DNA of 64,000 nt from Rufibacter sp. DG15C (GCF_001577755.1 NZ_CP010776.1:310001-374000), one strand, 5' to 3'. Positions 40,962 through 50,594 are shown, counted from the stretch's first letter. A program made the numbers and translations. The notes: generated by a model from the letters alone, not told the origin.

Positions 40962-42083
40962 ATGAAAATCAAACACATTGTCTACACGCTTTTAATTCTA
41001 GGTTTTGGAGCCTTGGTGTATTATCGGATTTCGGCAAACAAAGAATTAGCAGCGGCAGGCGGCCCTGGCGGTGGCGGCGGTAAACCCGGCGCCGGTGGTC
41101 CTGGTGGCGGAAAAGGCGGTCCCGGTGGTGGAGGTGGTATGCCCATGCGCGTGAGCGGGGTAGTGGTGACTCCCAAAGAATTTGCCAACTCCCTCTCGGT
41201 GACAGGTTCTATTGAAGCCAATGAGCAGATAGAAATAAGAGGCCAGGTATCTGGACTAGTGCGCAGCATCTCGTTCACAGAAGGCAGCAACGTAAGCAAA
41301 GGACAGACCTTGGTGAAGATTGATGATTCTGAACTGCGTGCCCAATTGGCCCAGGCCCAAACCAGACGTACCCTCACGGCAGAGAATGAGCGCCGAGCCC
41401 GTTTATTGCTAGAGAAAGAAGCCATCAGCCGTGAAGAATATGACGTAGCCCGCGCCGATTTACGCACAGCCCAAGCCCAGATTCAATTGATTCAGGCCCA
41501 GATTGCCAAAACCACCATCAAAGCACCGTTCTCCGGCAAGGTAGGTTTACGGTCCATTTCGGTAGGTTCATTCTTGTCGCCAGAAACAGTGGTAGCCAAT
41601 TTAATGAGCACCAACCCTGTCAAGATCACATTTGCAGTGCCAGAGAAGTATTCCAACTCCGTGAAGACCAATACCCAGATTCAATTCACGGTAGCGGGCT
41701 CTAATGAGAAATATACCGCCACGGTCTACGCCATTGAGCCCGGCATTGAGGCTGCCACCCGCACCTTGCAATTGCGCGCCAGAGCCAACAATCCTAGCGG
41801 CGAGCTGCGTCCCGGCTCTTTTGCCAACGTACAATTGCCCTTAACTACCATTCCAGACGCTATTCTTATCCCTACAGAAGCAGTAGTACCGGTGCAGAAT
41901 GGTAAAAAAGTGTTTGTCTCTGAAGGCGGCAAAGCCAAAGAAGTGATGATTGAGACCTCTACCCGTACAGAAAAAGACCTACTGGTGACCTCTGGTTTGA
42001 CCGCAGGTGATACTGTGTTGACCACTGGTGTAATGTCATTGAAAGCTGGAAGCCCCGTGCGCGTGGCCATTGGCAAGAACTAA
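40962..42083 (+). CDS. RND efflux periplasmic adaptor protein
   Basis: 373 residues. A single N-terminal membrane helix is followed by an extreme glycine-rich linker (residues 33-59, mostly Gly with Pro and Lys). Then comes the adaptor core: lipoyl-like half motif (GSIEANEQIEIRGQVSGLV), a coiled-coil hairpin (about 110-165), the second lipoyl half (IKAPFSGKVGLRSISVGSFL) and beta-barrel plus membrane-proximal domains. It links the inner membrane pump to the TolC partner; all three genes are in order here with gaps of 18 and 22 bases. The pump substrate is unknown, but the HAE1 class suggests hydrophobic and amphiphilic compounds. Confidence 0.94.
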   Translation: MKIKHIVYTLLILGFGALVYYRISANKELAAAGGPGGGGGKPGAGGPGGGKGGPGGGGGMPMRVSGVVVTPKEFANSLSVTGSIEANEQIEIRGQVSGLVRSISFTEGSNVSKGQTLVKIDDSELRAQLAQAQTRRTLTAENERRARLLLEKEAISREEYDVARADLRTAQAQIQLIQAQIAKTTIKAPFSGKVGLRSISVGSFLSPETVVANLMSTNPVKITFAVPEKYSNSVKTNTQIQFTVAGSNEKYTATVYAIEPGIEAATRTLQLRARANNPSGELRPGSFANVQLPLTTIPDAILIPTEAVVPVQNGKKVFVSEGGKAKEVMIETSTRTEKDLLVTSGLTAGDTVLTTGVMSLKAGSPVRVAIGKN

Positions 42084-42101
42084 AAGACTGAAGATTAGCA
42101 T

Positions 42102-45100
42102 ATGAGTTTATCCACCACCAGTATAAAGCGGCCGGTTTTTACCATCGTGCTCAACTTGCTCCTCATGTTGTTTGGGGTGATTGGGTACACGTTTTTGGGC
42201 GTACGCGAGTACCCGTCCATTGACCCGGCCATTGTCTCTGTGAGCACCAGCTACTCTGGCGCCAACTCAGACATCATAGAATCCCAGATCACCGAGCCGC
42301 TGGAGAAAGCCATTAACTCCATTGATGGTATCAGGAACATCTCTTCTTCCAGTAACCAAGGTAGAAGCAACATCAACATTGAGTTCAACCTGGAGAAAAA
42401 CCTGGAAGAGGCCGCCAATGACGTGCGGGACAAAGTCTCCCAGGCGGTAAGAAGCCTGCCCGAGGATATTGACTCCCCTCCAGTGGTTTCCAAAGCCGAT
42501 GCGGACTCTGAGCCTATCATCACCATGACGGTGCGCAGTGCCACCCGTGACGCCTTGCAACTGTCAGATTTTGCCGAGAACGTAATATCACAGCGCCTAC
42601 AGACCATACCAGGGGTGAGTAGCGTGCAGATCTGGGGACAAAAACGCTACGCCATGCGCTTGTGGCTGGACCCTATGAAGCTGGCCTCTTATGGCTTAAC
42701 GGTGTCTGATGTACGCACGGCCCTCAACCGCCAGAATGTAGAGTTGCCTACAGGTAAAGTGTCTGGTAGCAACACAGAATTAACGGTCAGAACGCTAGGC
42801 AACCTGTCTAACCAAGAGCAGTTCAACAACTTGATCATCTCATCGGCGGGTGGCAGCATCACGCGTTTCAGTGACATTGGCCGCGCCGAGTTAGGTCCAG
42901 AGAACTTAGAGACAAAGATGACCGAGTCGGGCACGCCTATGGTGGGGATGGCCATTGTGCCGCAACCGGGTACCAACTACTTAGAGATTGCCGGCAACTT
43001 CTATGACCAGTTTGAAAAGCTAAAAACCGAGCTACCTAAGGATATTCAGCTGGATATTGTGATGGACAACACCGTGTTCATCAAGAAATCTGTAACTGAG
43101 GTGGCAGAGACCATCTTAATTGCCTTGGTGCTGGTGATCCTGATCATCTACCTGTTCTTTAGAGACTGGGGCATTGCATTCCGTCCGTTGATTGATATTC
43201 CGGTGTCTTTGATTGCCACGTTCTTTATCATGTACCTGGCCGGCTTCTCCATCAATGTGTTGACCTTGCTGGCCATTGTACTGGCTACCGGTCTGGTAGT
43301 GGATGACGGTATTGTGGTAACTGAGAACATCTACAAAAAAGTAGAAGAAGGCATGTCGCCTATTGAAGCCGCTATTAAAGGCTCCAATGAGATTTTCATG
43401 GCCGTTATCTCCATTTCCATCACGTTGGCGGCCGTATTCTTACCCGTTATTTTCTTGGAAGGCTTCGTGGGCCGACTGTTCAGGGAGTTTGGAGTGGTGA
43501 TTGGTGCGGCGGTGTTGATCTCGGCGTTCGTGTCTTTGACCTTGACGCCAATGCTGAATGCCTATTTGATGAAAGGCGGCGAGCAGAAGAAGTCTAAGTT
43601 CTACAACTGGACCGAACCCATGTTCCAACGCATGAACTCAGGCTACGCCGAGGCGCTGGAAGGCTTCATGAAACGTAAGTGGTTGAGCTTCCCGATCATC
43701 TTCGCCTGTTTAGGTTTGATCGTGTTGTTCTACAATGTGCTGCAAAAGGAAACCGCGCCGTATGATGACCGAAGCATGCTGCGCGTCTCAGCCACGGCGC
43801 CCGAAGGCGCTTCTTATGAATACATGGACCGCTTCATGACGGAGCTGTCTGCCTTGGTGGATGACTCCATCCCAGAGAAACAAGTCAATTTGGTGATTAC
43901 CTCTCCTGGTTTTGGTGGTTCTGGTTCTGTCAACAGCGGTATGATGCGTTTGGCCTTGAAACAGCCAGAAGACCGCAAGCGCTCCCAAAAAGAGATTGCC
44001 GACCACCTCACCAAACTGACCAAAAAATATCCAGAGGCCCGTACCAACGTGATTCAGCAGCCTACCATTTCTGTGAACAGACGAGGGGGGCAGCCCATCC
44101 AATACATCATTCAGGCGCCTAACTTTGAGAAGCTGCAAGAGAAAATTCCGCAGTTTATGGATGCCGTGAGCCAGGACCCAACCTTTACACAGGCTGACGT
44201 GAACCTCAAGTTCAACAAGCCTGAGATTAACATCACCATTGACCGCGAGAAGGCGCAAAGCTTAGGCATTTCTGTCATTGACGTAGCCCAGACCCTGCAA
44301 TTGTCTTTGAGCGGTCAGCGGTTTGGCTACTTCTTGATGAACGGACGTCAGTATCAGGTCATGGGTCAGTTTGACCGTCAAGACCGCGATGACCCCATGG
44401 ACTTGACCTCCTTATTTGTGCGTAGTTCTACCGGCCAATTAATCCAGTTAGATAACTTGGTGACCATGGAAGAGCGTAGCAGTCCGCCGCAATTGTACCA
44501 TAACAACCGCTATCTGTCGGCTACCGTGTCGGCGGGTCTGGCGCCGGGTAAAAGCATTGGCGATGGTATTGAGGCCATGGACGCCATCAAAGAGAAAGTC
44601 TTGGATGAAACCTTCTCCACTGACTTAGGCGGTGAGTCCCGTGACTTCGTGGAAAGTGGTTCCAATACTACGTTTGCCTTCGGGTTGGCCTTGCTGTTAA
44701 TCTACTTGATTTTGGCTGCGCAGTTTGAAAGCTTCATTGATCCGTTCATTATCATCTTGACGGTTCCTATGGCGGTGGCCGGGGCTATGTTGTCCTTGTG
44801 GTTGTTTGGCCAGACCTGGAACATCTTCAGCCAGATTGGGACCATCATGCTCATAGGCTTGGTGACCAAGAACGGTATCTTGATTGTGGAATTTGCCAAC
44901 CAACTCAGGGAGGAAGGCAAGCCGAAGATGGAAGCCATTCTGGAAGCCTCTGAAGCCCGCCTTCGTCCTATCCTAATGACCAGTTTGGCCATTGCCTTGG
45001 GTGCCTTGCCTATTGCCATGGCCATGGGCGCCGCGGCGCAAAGCCGTATGGGCATGGGGATTGTGATTGTGGGTGGTACCATCTTCTCTTTGGTACTGAC

Positions 45101-45203
45101 TTTGTTCATTATTCCGGCCATCTACGCCATGTGGTCTAAAGAACGCAAGCACCACCCAGAGTTTGATCATATTGAAGAATATGAGAAAGCGGTCGCCCAT
45201 TAA
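42102..45203 (+). CDS. RND efflux transporter permease (HAE1 family)
   Basis: 1033 residues, 12 membrane helices with two large periplasmic loops. Helix 4 carries the proton-relay pair in ATGLVVDDGIVVTENI, and FPVIF/EGFVGRLFREF, LTPMLNAYLM and the second-half LVTKNGILIVEFANQLREEG motif are characteristic. It is the proton-driven pump of the tripartite system with its adaptor 18 bases upstream and TolC 22 bases downstream. Confidence 0.96.
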   Translation: MSLSTTSIKRPVFTIVLNLLLMLFGVIGYTFLGVREYPSIDPAIVSVSTSYSGANSDIIESQITEPLEKAINSIDGIRNISSSSNQGRSNINIEFNLEKNLEEAANDVRDKVSQAVRSLPEDIDSPPVVSKADADSEPIITMTVRSATRDALQLSDFAENVISQRLQTIPGVSSVQIWGQKRYAMRLWLDPMKLASYGLTVSDVRTALNRQNVELPTGKVSGSNTELTVRTLGNLSNQEQFNNLIISSAGGSITRFSDIGRAELGPENLETKMTESGTPMVGMAIVPQPGTNYLEIAGNFYDQFEKLKTELPKDIQLDIVMDNTVFIKKSVTEVAETILIALVLVILIIYLFFRDWGIAFRPLIDIPVSLIATFFIMYLAGFSINVLTLLAIVLATGLVVDDGIVVTENIYKKVEEGMSPIEAAIKGSNEIFMAVISISITLAAVFLPVIFLEGFVGRLFREFGVVIGAAVLISAFVSLTLTPMLNAYLMKGGEQKKSKFYNWTEPMFQRMNSGYAEALEGFMKRKWLSFPIIFACLGLIVLFYNVLQKETAPYDDRSMLRVSATAPEGASYEYMDRFMTELSALVDDSIPEKQVNLVITSPGFGGSGSVNSGMMRLALKQPEDRKRSQKEIADHLTKLTKKYPEARTNVIQQPTISVNRRGGQPIQYIIQAPNFEKLQEKIPQFMDAVSQDPTFTQADVNLKFNKPEINITIDREKAQSLGISVIDVAQTLQLSLSGQRFGYFLMNGRQYQVMGQFDRQDRDDPMDLTSLFVRSSTGQLIQLDNLVTMEERSSPPQLYHNNRYLSATVSAGLAPGKSIGDGIEAMDAIKEKVLDETFSTDLGGESRDFVESGSNTTFAFGLALLLIYLILAAQFESFIDPFIIILTVPMAVAGAMLSLWLFGQTWNIFSQIGTIMLIGLVTKNGILIVEFANQLREEGKPKMEAILEASEARLRPILMTSLAIALGALPIAMAMGAAAQSRMGMGIVIVGGTIFSLVLTLFIIPAIYAMWSKERKHHPEFDHIEEYEKAVAH

Positions 45204-45225
45204 TTGTTGCATGATATTTCACTCA

Positions 45226-46545
45226 ATGAGACTATATAAAAAAGGTGCTTTCACGCTTGCCCTGCTTCTCAGTTTTCTGGGGGCGGGACAAGCCAAAGCC
45301 CAAGAACTCCTCACGCTGGAAGAAGCCGTTAAAATTGCCTTAGAGCGCAACTTCAACATCAAGCTTTCTACCAATGACATACAGATTGCCAAAAACAACG
45401 TAACCCGCGGCAATGCCGGCATGTTGCCAGCGGTAAATGCCACCGTTACCAATAACAACACCATCCAAAATAGTACCCAAACTCGGTCAGACGGGCAGGT
45501 GAACGAAGTAAGCTGGGGCCAGGGCTCTACCTTGAACTATGGCGTGGGCTTGAATTGGACCGTGTTTGACGGCTTTGCCATGTTTGCGCGCTATGAGCAG
45601 TTGCAAGAACTCCAGAAGCTCGGCGAAGCCAATTTTCAACAGACGGTCCTAACCACGGTGGGCGATGTCATGGGCACTTATTTTGAACTGGCTCAACAGC
45701 AAGCCCAGTTGCAGGCCTATGACACGGCAATTGTCATCTCCAGACTACGCGTAGAAACCGCCCGTAACCGTTTTGAGATCGGGAAAGCTGCAAGACTTGA
45801 ATTGTTAAACGCTCAGGTTGATTTCAACACGGACACTACCAACCTCTTGCGTCAGCAGGACTTGTACAGAAGCACCCAGATACGGTTGAACCAGATCATG
45901 GCCCGGGATGTGAACACTACGTTTAGGGTGGCTGACAACTTCAACATTGACAGTCAACTAACCTTGGGCCAGCTGGCAGGGTTAGCCGAACAACAGAACC
46001 CGTCCGTGAAAGCGGCCATCTTGAACAGACGCATAGCTGAACTAGAAGCCAAGCAAGTTCAGGCGGCACGTTTGCCTACCATTAACCTTAACTCGGGTTA
46101 CAATTTTAACCGGAACAGGTCAGCCCTTGGTTTTAGCACCTTGTCTACCGGCAATGGCTTGAACTATGGAGTATCTGCCTCTGTACCTATTTTTAACGGG
46201 TTTAACCAGCGCCGGAACGAGCAGAACGCGAACATCCTTATCAACAGCGCGCAACTACAGGTAGAGCAAATCAACCAGCAGGTCACCGCGCAACTGGCGG
46301 CCGCCTACCAAACGTACCTGACCAACTTAACTCTGGTGCGCCTGGAGGAAAATAACCGCCGCATTGCCCGCCAGAACCTGGACATCACCCTAGAGAAGTA
46401 CCGTTTGGGAAGCATCACCACGGTAGAAGTTAGAGAGGCCCAGCTCAACTATGTGAATGCCACCGTGCGCTTCAGCAATGCCCAATACCAAGCCAAGCTA
46501 GGCGAAATTGGCCTGAAGGAAATTGCCGGCAACTTGACTTTGTAG
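45226..46545 (+). CDS. TolC family outer-membrane efflux channel
   Basis: 439 residues. Signal peptide ending near AKAQE, then two TolC repeat halves (LTLEEAVKIALERNFNIKLS; LGQLAGLAEQQNPSVKAAIL), with long helices and the closing LEKYRLGSITTVEVREAQLNYV motif. I take ATG 45226; upstream ATGs at 45163 and 45211 would lie in or close to the permease end and give no signal peptide at the N-terminus. It completes the RND operon, which ends at palindrome copy 17. Confidence 0.94.
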   Translation: MRLYKKGAFTLALLLSFLGAGQAKAQELLTLEEAVKIALERNFNIKLSTNDIQIAKNNVTRGNAGMLPAVNATVTNNNTIQNSTQTRSDGQVNEVSWGQGSTLNYGVGLNWTVFDGFAMFARYEQLQELQKLGEANFQQTVLTTVGDVMGTYFELAQQQAQLQAYDTAIVISRLRVETARNRFEIGKAARLELLNAQVDFNTDTTNLLRQQDLYRSTQIRLNQIMARDVNTTFRVADNFNIDSQLTLGQLAGLAEQQNPSVKAAILNRRIAELEAKQVQAARLPTINLNSGYNFNRNRSALGFSTLSTGNGLNYGVSASVPIFNGFNQRRNEQNANILINSAQLQVEQINQQVTAQLAAAYQTYLTNLTLVRLEENNRRIARQNLDITLEKYRLGSITTVEVREAQLNYVNATVRFSNAQYQAKLGEIGLKEIAGNLTL

Positions 46546-46566
46546 AGTAGAAATTTTCTCTCTTTT

Positions 46567-46620
46567 GTAAAAAGCGTTTTTGGCCTGTTTTCTAGAAAAC
46601 AGGCCAAAAACGCTTTTTAC
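46567..46620. repeat. GGCC palindrome, copy 17 (54-bp perfect palindrome)
   Basis: All 54 bases pair. The centre is CTAG and the outer arms GTAAAAAGCG and CGCTTTTTAC are unique to this copy. It begins 21 bases after the TolC stop codon. Confidence 0.95.
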
Positions 46621-46753
46621 TTTTACCAGGTTAAGTAACGCTTTGGCGGCTCAAGCTGCTATACATCAAATACTAGCGCCACATATTCGTTGCAAACCTG
46701 TATCTTTATCCTTGGTATATCCCCGCTATCCTTCATACCATCAATTCATTGCA

Positions 46754-49306
46754 TTGAAATCTCTACGCGTTTCAACAGTACTCTTCCTGCTTTCCTTTTT
46801 GCTTTTCTCACAGGTAGCGCGGGCGCAGGAAGATTGCAACCTACCCAATAGCATTCCTTTTTCTACCAACAGCAAAAGTCTCACCATGTGGAACGGTGAG
46901 CAGTACGTGCCGCTGTTCATTAAAGGCGTGAATTTGGGCGTGGCCGTACCCGGTACCTACCCTAGTGAGTTGGCCGCAACGCGTGCGCAGTATGGCCGCT
47001 GGTTTAAGATGATACAGGAGGCAGGGTTTAACACCATCAGGCTGTACACCTTGCATCATCCGCGGTTCTATGAGGTGCTGGACTCATTTAACACCGCCAA
47101 TCCGCAGCGTCCCCTGTTCTTCTTCCAAGGCATCTGGCTAGAAGAGGAGATTCCTAATTATGACGAGGACCTGTATTCTCTGACGCCCTATTTTGACAAA
47201 GAGATTGAAGAAGACGTGGACTGCGTGCACGGCAACCGCACCATTGCTCCCCGGTTAGGGAAAGCGCATGGTGTTTACAAAACAGACGCCTCTAAATGGC
47301 TGATGGGCTACATCATAGGACGTGAAGTACACCCCGGCGAGGTCCTGCATACCAATGAGAAACATGCCCAAGACACCCAGTACCAAGGCCGTTTCCTGTC
47401 CATCCAAAACACCAGACCCACCGAGGCCTGGATGACCAAGCGCCTGGACAATGTTCTGGCCCGGGAACAGGATCTCTACAAAACCCAACACCCGGTAAGC
47501 TTCTCCAGTTGGCCCACGCTAGACCCCATGAAGCATCCCCAGGAAGCCAACCAGTATGAAGATGCGGCAGCCGTAGACCTGTCCACTATTGACATTTCTA
47601 AGGCCAAGGCCGGTTATTTCGCTAGTTACCATGCTTATCCGTATTACCCAGATTTTGTAAGCAAGGACCCTGCCTATGGAGGTTCCAAAGACTATCTGGG
47701 CCAGAACTCTTACGTGGGCTACCTCTCCGATCTCAAGAAGCACTACAAGAACATCCCCCTAATCATTGCCGAGTATGGCGTGCCGTCCAGCTGGGGCGTG
47801 GCGCATTACGCACAAAGCGGCATGAACCACGGGGGCTTTGATGAACAAGCCCAAGGCGAAAGTAACTTGCGTCTTTTACAGAACATGGAGCAGACCAACC
47901 TGGGCGGCGGCATGCAATTCTCTTGGATAGATGAATGGTTCAAACGCACCTGGATCACAGATGAGATGGACTTTGACATCAACCGAAGAATCCTCTGGCA
48001 CAATGTAACCTCCGCTGAACAAAACTTCGGGTTGGTGGGGTTTAAAAAGCCGGGGCCCGCTGTACGGCCTTGGACAAGCTTCTGTGCCACCTGCCCGGCA
48101 CCTTCACTAGACGCTGGCGCAGACTATACCTTTTTTAACTTACGCCTGAACACCGGCCAACCGCTGGGCCTCATGGACACCGTCTGGGTGGCCCTGGATA
48201 CGTATGACGCCAACCTAGGCGAATCTCAACTACCTAATGGCAAAACCCTTACCAACAGATCTGAATTCCTGTTGATGATCACTCAATACAAAGCAGAGTT
48301 GTATGTGACGGAAGCCTATGACCTGTTCGGGATTTGGCACAACACGGCCACGCCTGAGCAATTGTTCAGGTCTACGGCCACAGACGGCAAGCCCTGGAAA
48401 CTGGTGAGATGGCGCAATAATACTGGGGAGCAGGAAGTGCAGTTCATTGGAGATTTGCGCGTGAACCGCTTGGGCCTGCCGGGTACCAGCATGGACGCCG
48501 TCATTTTAAACGAGAGTTCTATTGACATCAAGCTTCCCTGGACGCTCATCAACTTTACAGACCCCAGCACCTTGACCGTGATGCATGATGACCGCTCAAC
48601 CCGGGGCCGCGAGGTGCGCGTTTCTGATGGGATTTCGGCTTCCGTTTTCTATAAAGGCAGTATGCATACCACTCCATCCAGATTTACCTGGGAGCCTTGG
48701 AACCACACCCTAGACGTACAGGAGTACACCAAAGCCTCTTATGAGATAGCCAAGAAGAACCTGCGTAATCTGCCCGGCAACCCCATTGCCCGCTGCGACC
48801 GTTACATAGTGCAAGCCAATAAAATAAACCAAGTATTGACCAACCAAGGCGTCCTCAAAAACGACTTGGCCTTGGATGGTGGCAACCTGGAGGCAGTACT
48901 TGAAAAATCTCCCGCCACCGGGCAACTAATCCTCTTCAGTGACGGTGGTTTCACCTACGTGCCCGAAGAAGGCAAGACCGGGCCCGTCTCTTTCATCTAC
49001 AAAGTAATTTCGGGGGCTTATGCTTCTGTGCCCGTGACCGTAGAATTATCTGTGGAAGGCGATTTAAGCGGAGATGGCTTCTCTAAAGTCTATCCTAACC
49101 CAACTTCAGGGGACGTAAGCATAGAAGCCAGAACCGTGGTAGACAAGTTGGAGATTTATACCGCAACTGGTCAATTGGTCAGCAGCTTCCAGATCAAGGC
49201 CAAAGCCACCAAAATAAACTTAGACACCCTGGCCGCCGGACTATATGTGGTCAAGCTATACTCAGGCAAAGAAGTAGTGACCAAGAAACTGGTCATTCAG
49301 AACTAA
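46754..49306 (+). CDS. Secreted TIM-barrel glycoside hydrolase-like protein with T9SS sorting domain
   Basis: About 850 residues. No ATG precedes the mature sequence; the TTG at 46754 gives a good signal peptide (KSLRVSTVLFLLSFLLF, then ARAQE), so I use it. The frame can be extended back into palindrome copy 17, but that part is not protein-like. Residues ~50-430 look like a GH5-type barrel (FKMIQEAGFNTIRLYTLHHP; a strand LIIAEYGVPSSWG with a candidate catalytic Glu near 339). A beta-domain follows, then a cadherin/Ig-like unit (KNDLALDGGN ... SPATGQ; about 670-765), and a C-terminal type IX sorting domain (VYPNPTSGDVSIEA to KKLVIQN). Substrate unknown. Confidence 0.85.
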   Translation: MKSLRVSTVLFLLSFLLFSQVARAQEDCNLPNSIPFSTNSKSLTMWNGEQYVPLFIKGVNLGVAVPGTYPSELAATRAQYGRWFKMIQEAGFNTIRLYTLHHPRFYEVLDSFNTANPQRPLFFFQGIWLEEEIPNYDEDLYSLTPYFDKEIEEDVDCVHGNRTIAPRLGKAHGVYKTDASKWLMGYIIGREVHPGEVLHTNEKHAQDTQYQGRFLSIQNTRPTEAWMTKRLDNVLAREQDLYKTQHPVSFSSWPTLDPMKHPQEANQYEDAAAVDLSTIDISKAKAGYFASYHAYPYYPDFVSKDPAYGGSKDYLGQNSYVGYLSDLKKHYKNIPLIIAEYGVPSSWGVAHYAQSGMNHGGFDEQAQGESNLRLLQNMEQTNLGGGMQFSWIDEWFKRTWITDEMDFDINRRILWHNVTSAEQNFGLVGFKKPGPAVRPWTSFCATCPAPSLDAGADYTFFNLRLNTGQPLGLMDTVWVALDTYDANLGESQLPNGKTLTNRSEFLLMITQYKAELYVTEAYDLFGIWHNTATPEQLFRSTATDGKPWKLVRWRNNTGEQEVQFIGDLRVNRLGLPGTSMDAVILNESSIDIKLPWTLINFTDPSTLTVMHDDRSTRGREVRVSDGISASVFYKGSMHTTPSRFTWEPWNHTLDVQEYTKASYEIAKKNLRNLPGNPIARCDRYIVQANKINQVLTNQGVLKNDLALDGGNLEAVLEKSPATGQLILFSDGGFTYVPEEGKTGPVSFIYKVISGAYASVPVTVELSVEGDLSGDGFSKVYPNPTSGDVSIEARTVVDKLEIYTATGQLVSSFQIKAKATKINLDTLAAGLYVVKLYSGKEVVTKKLVIQN

Positions 49307-49319
49307 TCGAATTCTGCGT

Positions 49320-49357
49320 CGTTTTTGGCCTGTTTTCCAGAAAACAGGCCAAAAACA
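49320..49357. repeat. GGCC palindrome, copy 18
   Basis: Full core with an exact 16-bp stem (GTTTTTGGCCTGTTTT) between the T9SS gene and the convergent thioesterase. A separate terminator follows 10 bases on. Confidence 0.92.
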
Positions 49358-49367
49358 GAAATCCAAC

Positions 49368-49402
49368 AAAAAAGCACCTGACAATCCAACAGGTGCTTTT
49401 TT
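49368..49402. terminator. Bidirectional intrinsic terminator
   Basis: 13-bp stem AAAAAAGCACCTG with its complement and a nine-base loop, with T-runs for both strands. Confidence 0.9.
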
Positions 49403-49409
49403 TATGGGC

Positions 49410-49922
49410 TTAGGCTACTGGTTGGTGCTGGGCCCGCAGTTGCTTGACACGGTCCTCAAAAAGGTCTGGCGTTTCTTCTTTGTAGACTACTTCTTCAAAC
49501 AGTTGCATTAGTTCTGGCTCATGGGTGGCCCTAGCGGTTTTGCGCACGTCTATGTACACAAACTTGGTCCAAAGCACGGCCTTCAGTTTTTCTTTCTTCT
49601 CGTCCAGCATCACGTGCTCTACCAACATGCTGGTATCCGTCACCCGTATGATGCTGGTCTGGATTGTCACCAATTCCCGCACCACGGCCGGTTGCAGGTA
49701 CACTATCTGGTTCTGGCCCACCACCCAGGCTCTCCCAGTCTTCCGGAAAAAGGCGTGAATGTCCAGGCCATAGGCTTCTTCTACCTGGTCCTCGCGCGCG
49801 TTCTGGAAGTAGTTGAGAAAGGCGCTGTTATTGAGGTGCCCAAATGGATCACAGTGGTCAAACCGAATGCGGGTCTGGCTTTCTAGGAGGACGGGTCTGG
49901 GGGACGTGGTTTCTTTTATCAT
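49410..49922 (-). CDS. Acyl-CoA thioesterase, hotdog fold (paralogue 1)
   Basis: 170 residues. The 4-hydroxybenzoyl-CoA thioesterase signature IRFDHCDPFGHLNNSAFLNYF holds the catalytic Asp, and VGQNQIVYLQPAVVRELVTIQTS is the following strand pair. It hydrolyses acyl-CoA in the cytosol. It starts 34 bases after the TetR-type regulator and is probably under its control. Confidence 0.9.
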   Translation of the reverse strand: MIKETTSPRPVLLESQTRIRFDHCDPFGHLNNSAFLNYFQNAREDQVEEAYGLDIHAFFRKTGRAWVVGQNQIVYLQPAVVRELVTIQTSIIRVTDTSMLVEHVMLDEKKEKLKAVLWTKFVYIDVRKTARATHEPELMQLFEEVVYKEETPDLFEDRVKQLRAQHQPVA

Positions 49923-49956
49923 AGTGTTAGCAGTTTATCTTGAATTAATTTCTTCG

Positions 49957-50568
49957 TTAAAAATCTCCTAGCTCTTGTTGTAGCCAGCGCTCCAATTGAA
50001 GCAATACTGTTTGAAGTGGCTTAGAGTCATTGTAGGCTTTGCCCAGCAGAATGGCGCCCTCTACCGTGGCCACAAAAAAGGTGGCCATCTCATTTGCGTT
50101 AGCCGATGCCTTGAAATGCCCCTGCTCTTTGCCCAGTTCCAACAGTTTGTAAATGCCTTTGTGCAAGCGGTTGAGTACTACCAGTACCCGTGCATGCAGG
50201 GCTGGCTGGTTGTCATCAGCTTCTACTATGGTGTTGAGCACAGGGCAGCCGCCCGCCAGTACGGGTTTGGTGAGGTAGGTATGGTAAAACTGCAAGAGTG
50301 CCCGTAGTCTTTGGCCGGCATGTTCAAACGGAGCCATGGCCTCTCCTACTTTGTCAATCAAGACCTGCGCGGCATATTCAAAAGCCTCCACGGCCAACTC
50401 TTCTTTACTAGAAAAATGCCCATACAGACAGCCTTTGGTGACGCCAGTCGCCTCCATCAAATCTTGGTAGGACGTCCCCGCGAAGCCTTTTACATTAAAC
50501 AATTCGGCCGCCTGCGCAATGATGCGCTGACGCGTTTGTTCGGCTTTAGGAGTTAGTGGCGCTTTCAT
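49957..50568 (-). CDS. TetR/AcrR family transcriptional regulator
   Basis: 203 residues. N-terminal TetR helix-turn-helix (TRQRIIAQAAELFNVKGFAG; YQDLMEATGVTKGCLYGHF), followed by a helical ligand domain with Cys in AGGCPVLNTI. It likely represses itself and the adjacent thioesterase; a matching palindromic operator lies 11 bases before the start. ATG 50568 is preferred over an upstream start that would lie beyond that operator. Confidence 0.93.
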   Translation of the reverse strand: MKAPLTPKAEQTRQRIIAQAAELFNVKGFAGTSYQDLMEATGVTKGCLYGHFSSKEELAVEAFEYAAQVLIDKVGEAMAPFEHAGQRLRALLQFYHTYLTKPVLAGGCPVLNTIVEADDNQPALHARVLVVLNRLHKGIYKLLELGKEQGHFKASANANEMATFFVATVEGAILLGKAYNDSKPLQTVLLQLERWLQQELGDF

Positions 50569-50578
50569 GAATGCAAAA

Positions 50579-50594
50579 TAAACCAATCGGTATA
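50579..50594. promoter_or_regulatory. Candidate TetR operator
   Basis: TAAACCAATCGGTATA is palindromic in 12 of 16 positions, of form TAnACCnATnGGTnTA, the layout bound by many TetR proteins. It lies 10 bases upstream of the TetR ATG, suggesting self-repression. Confidence 0.6.
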
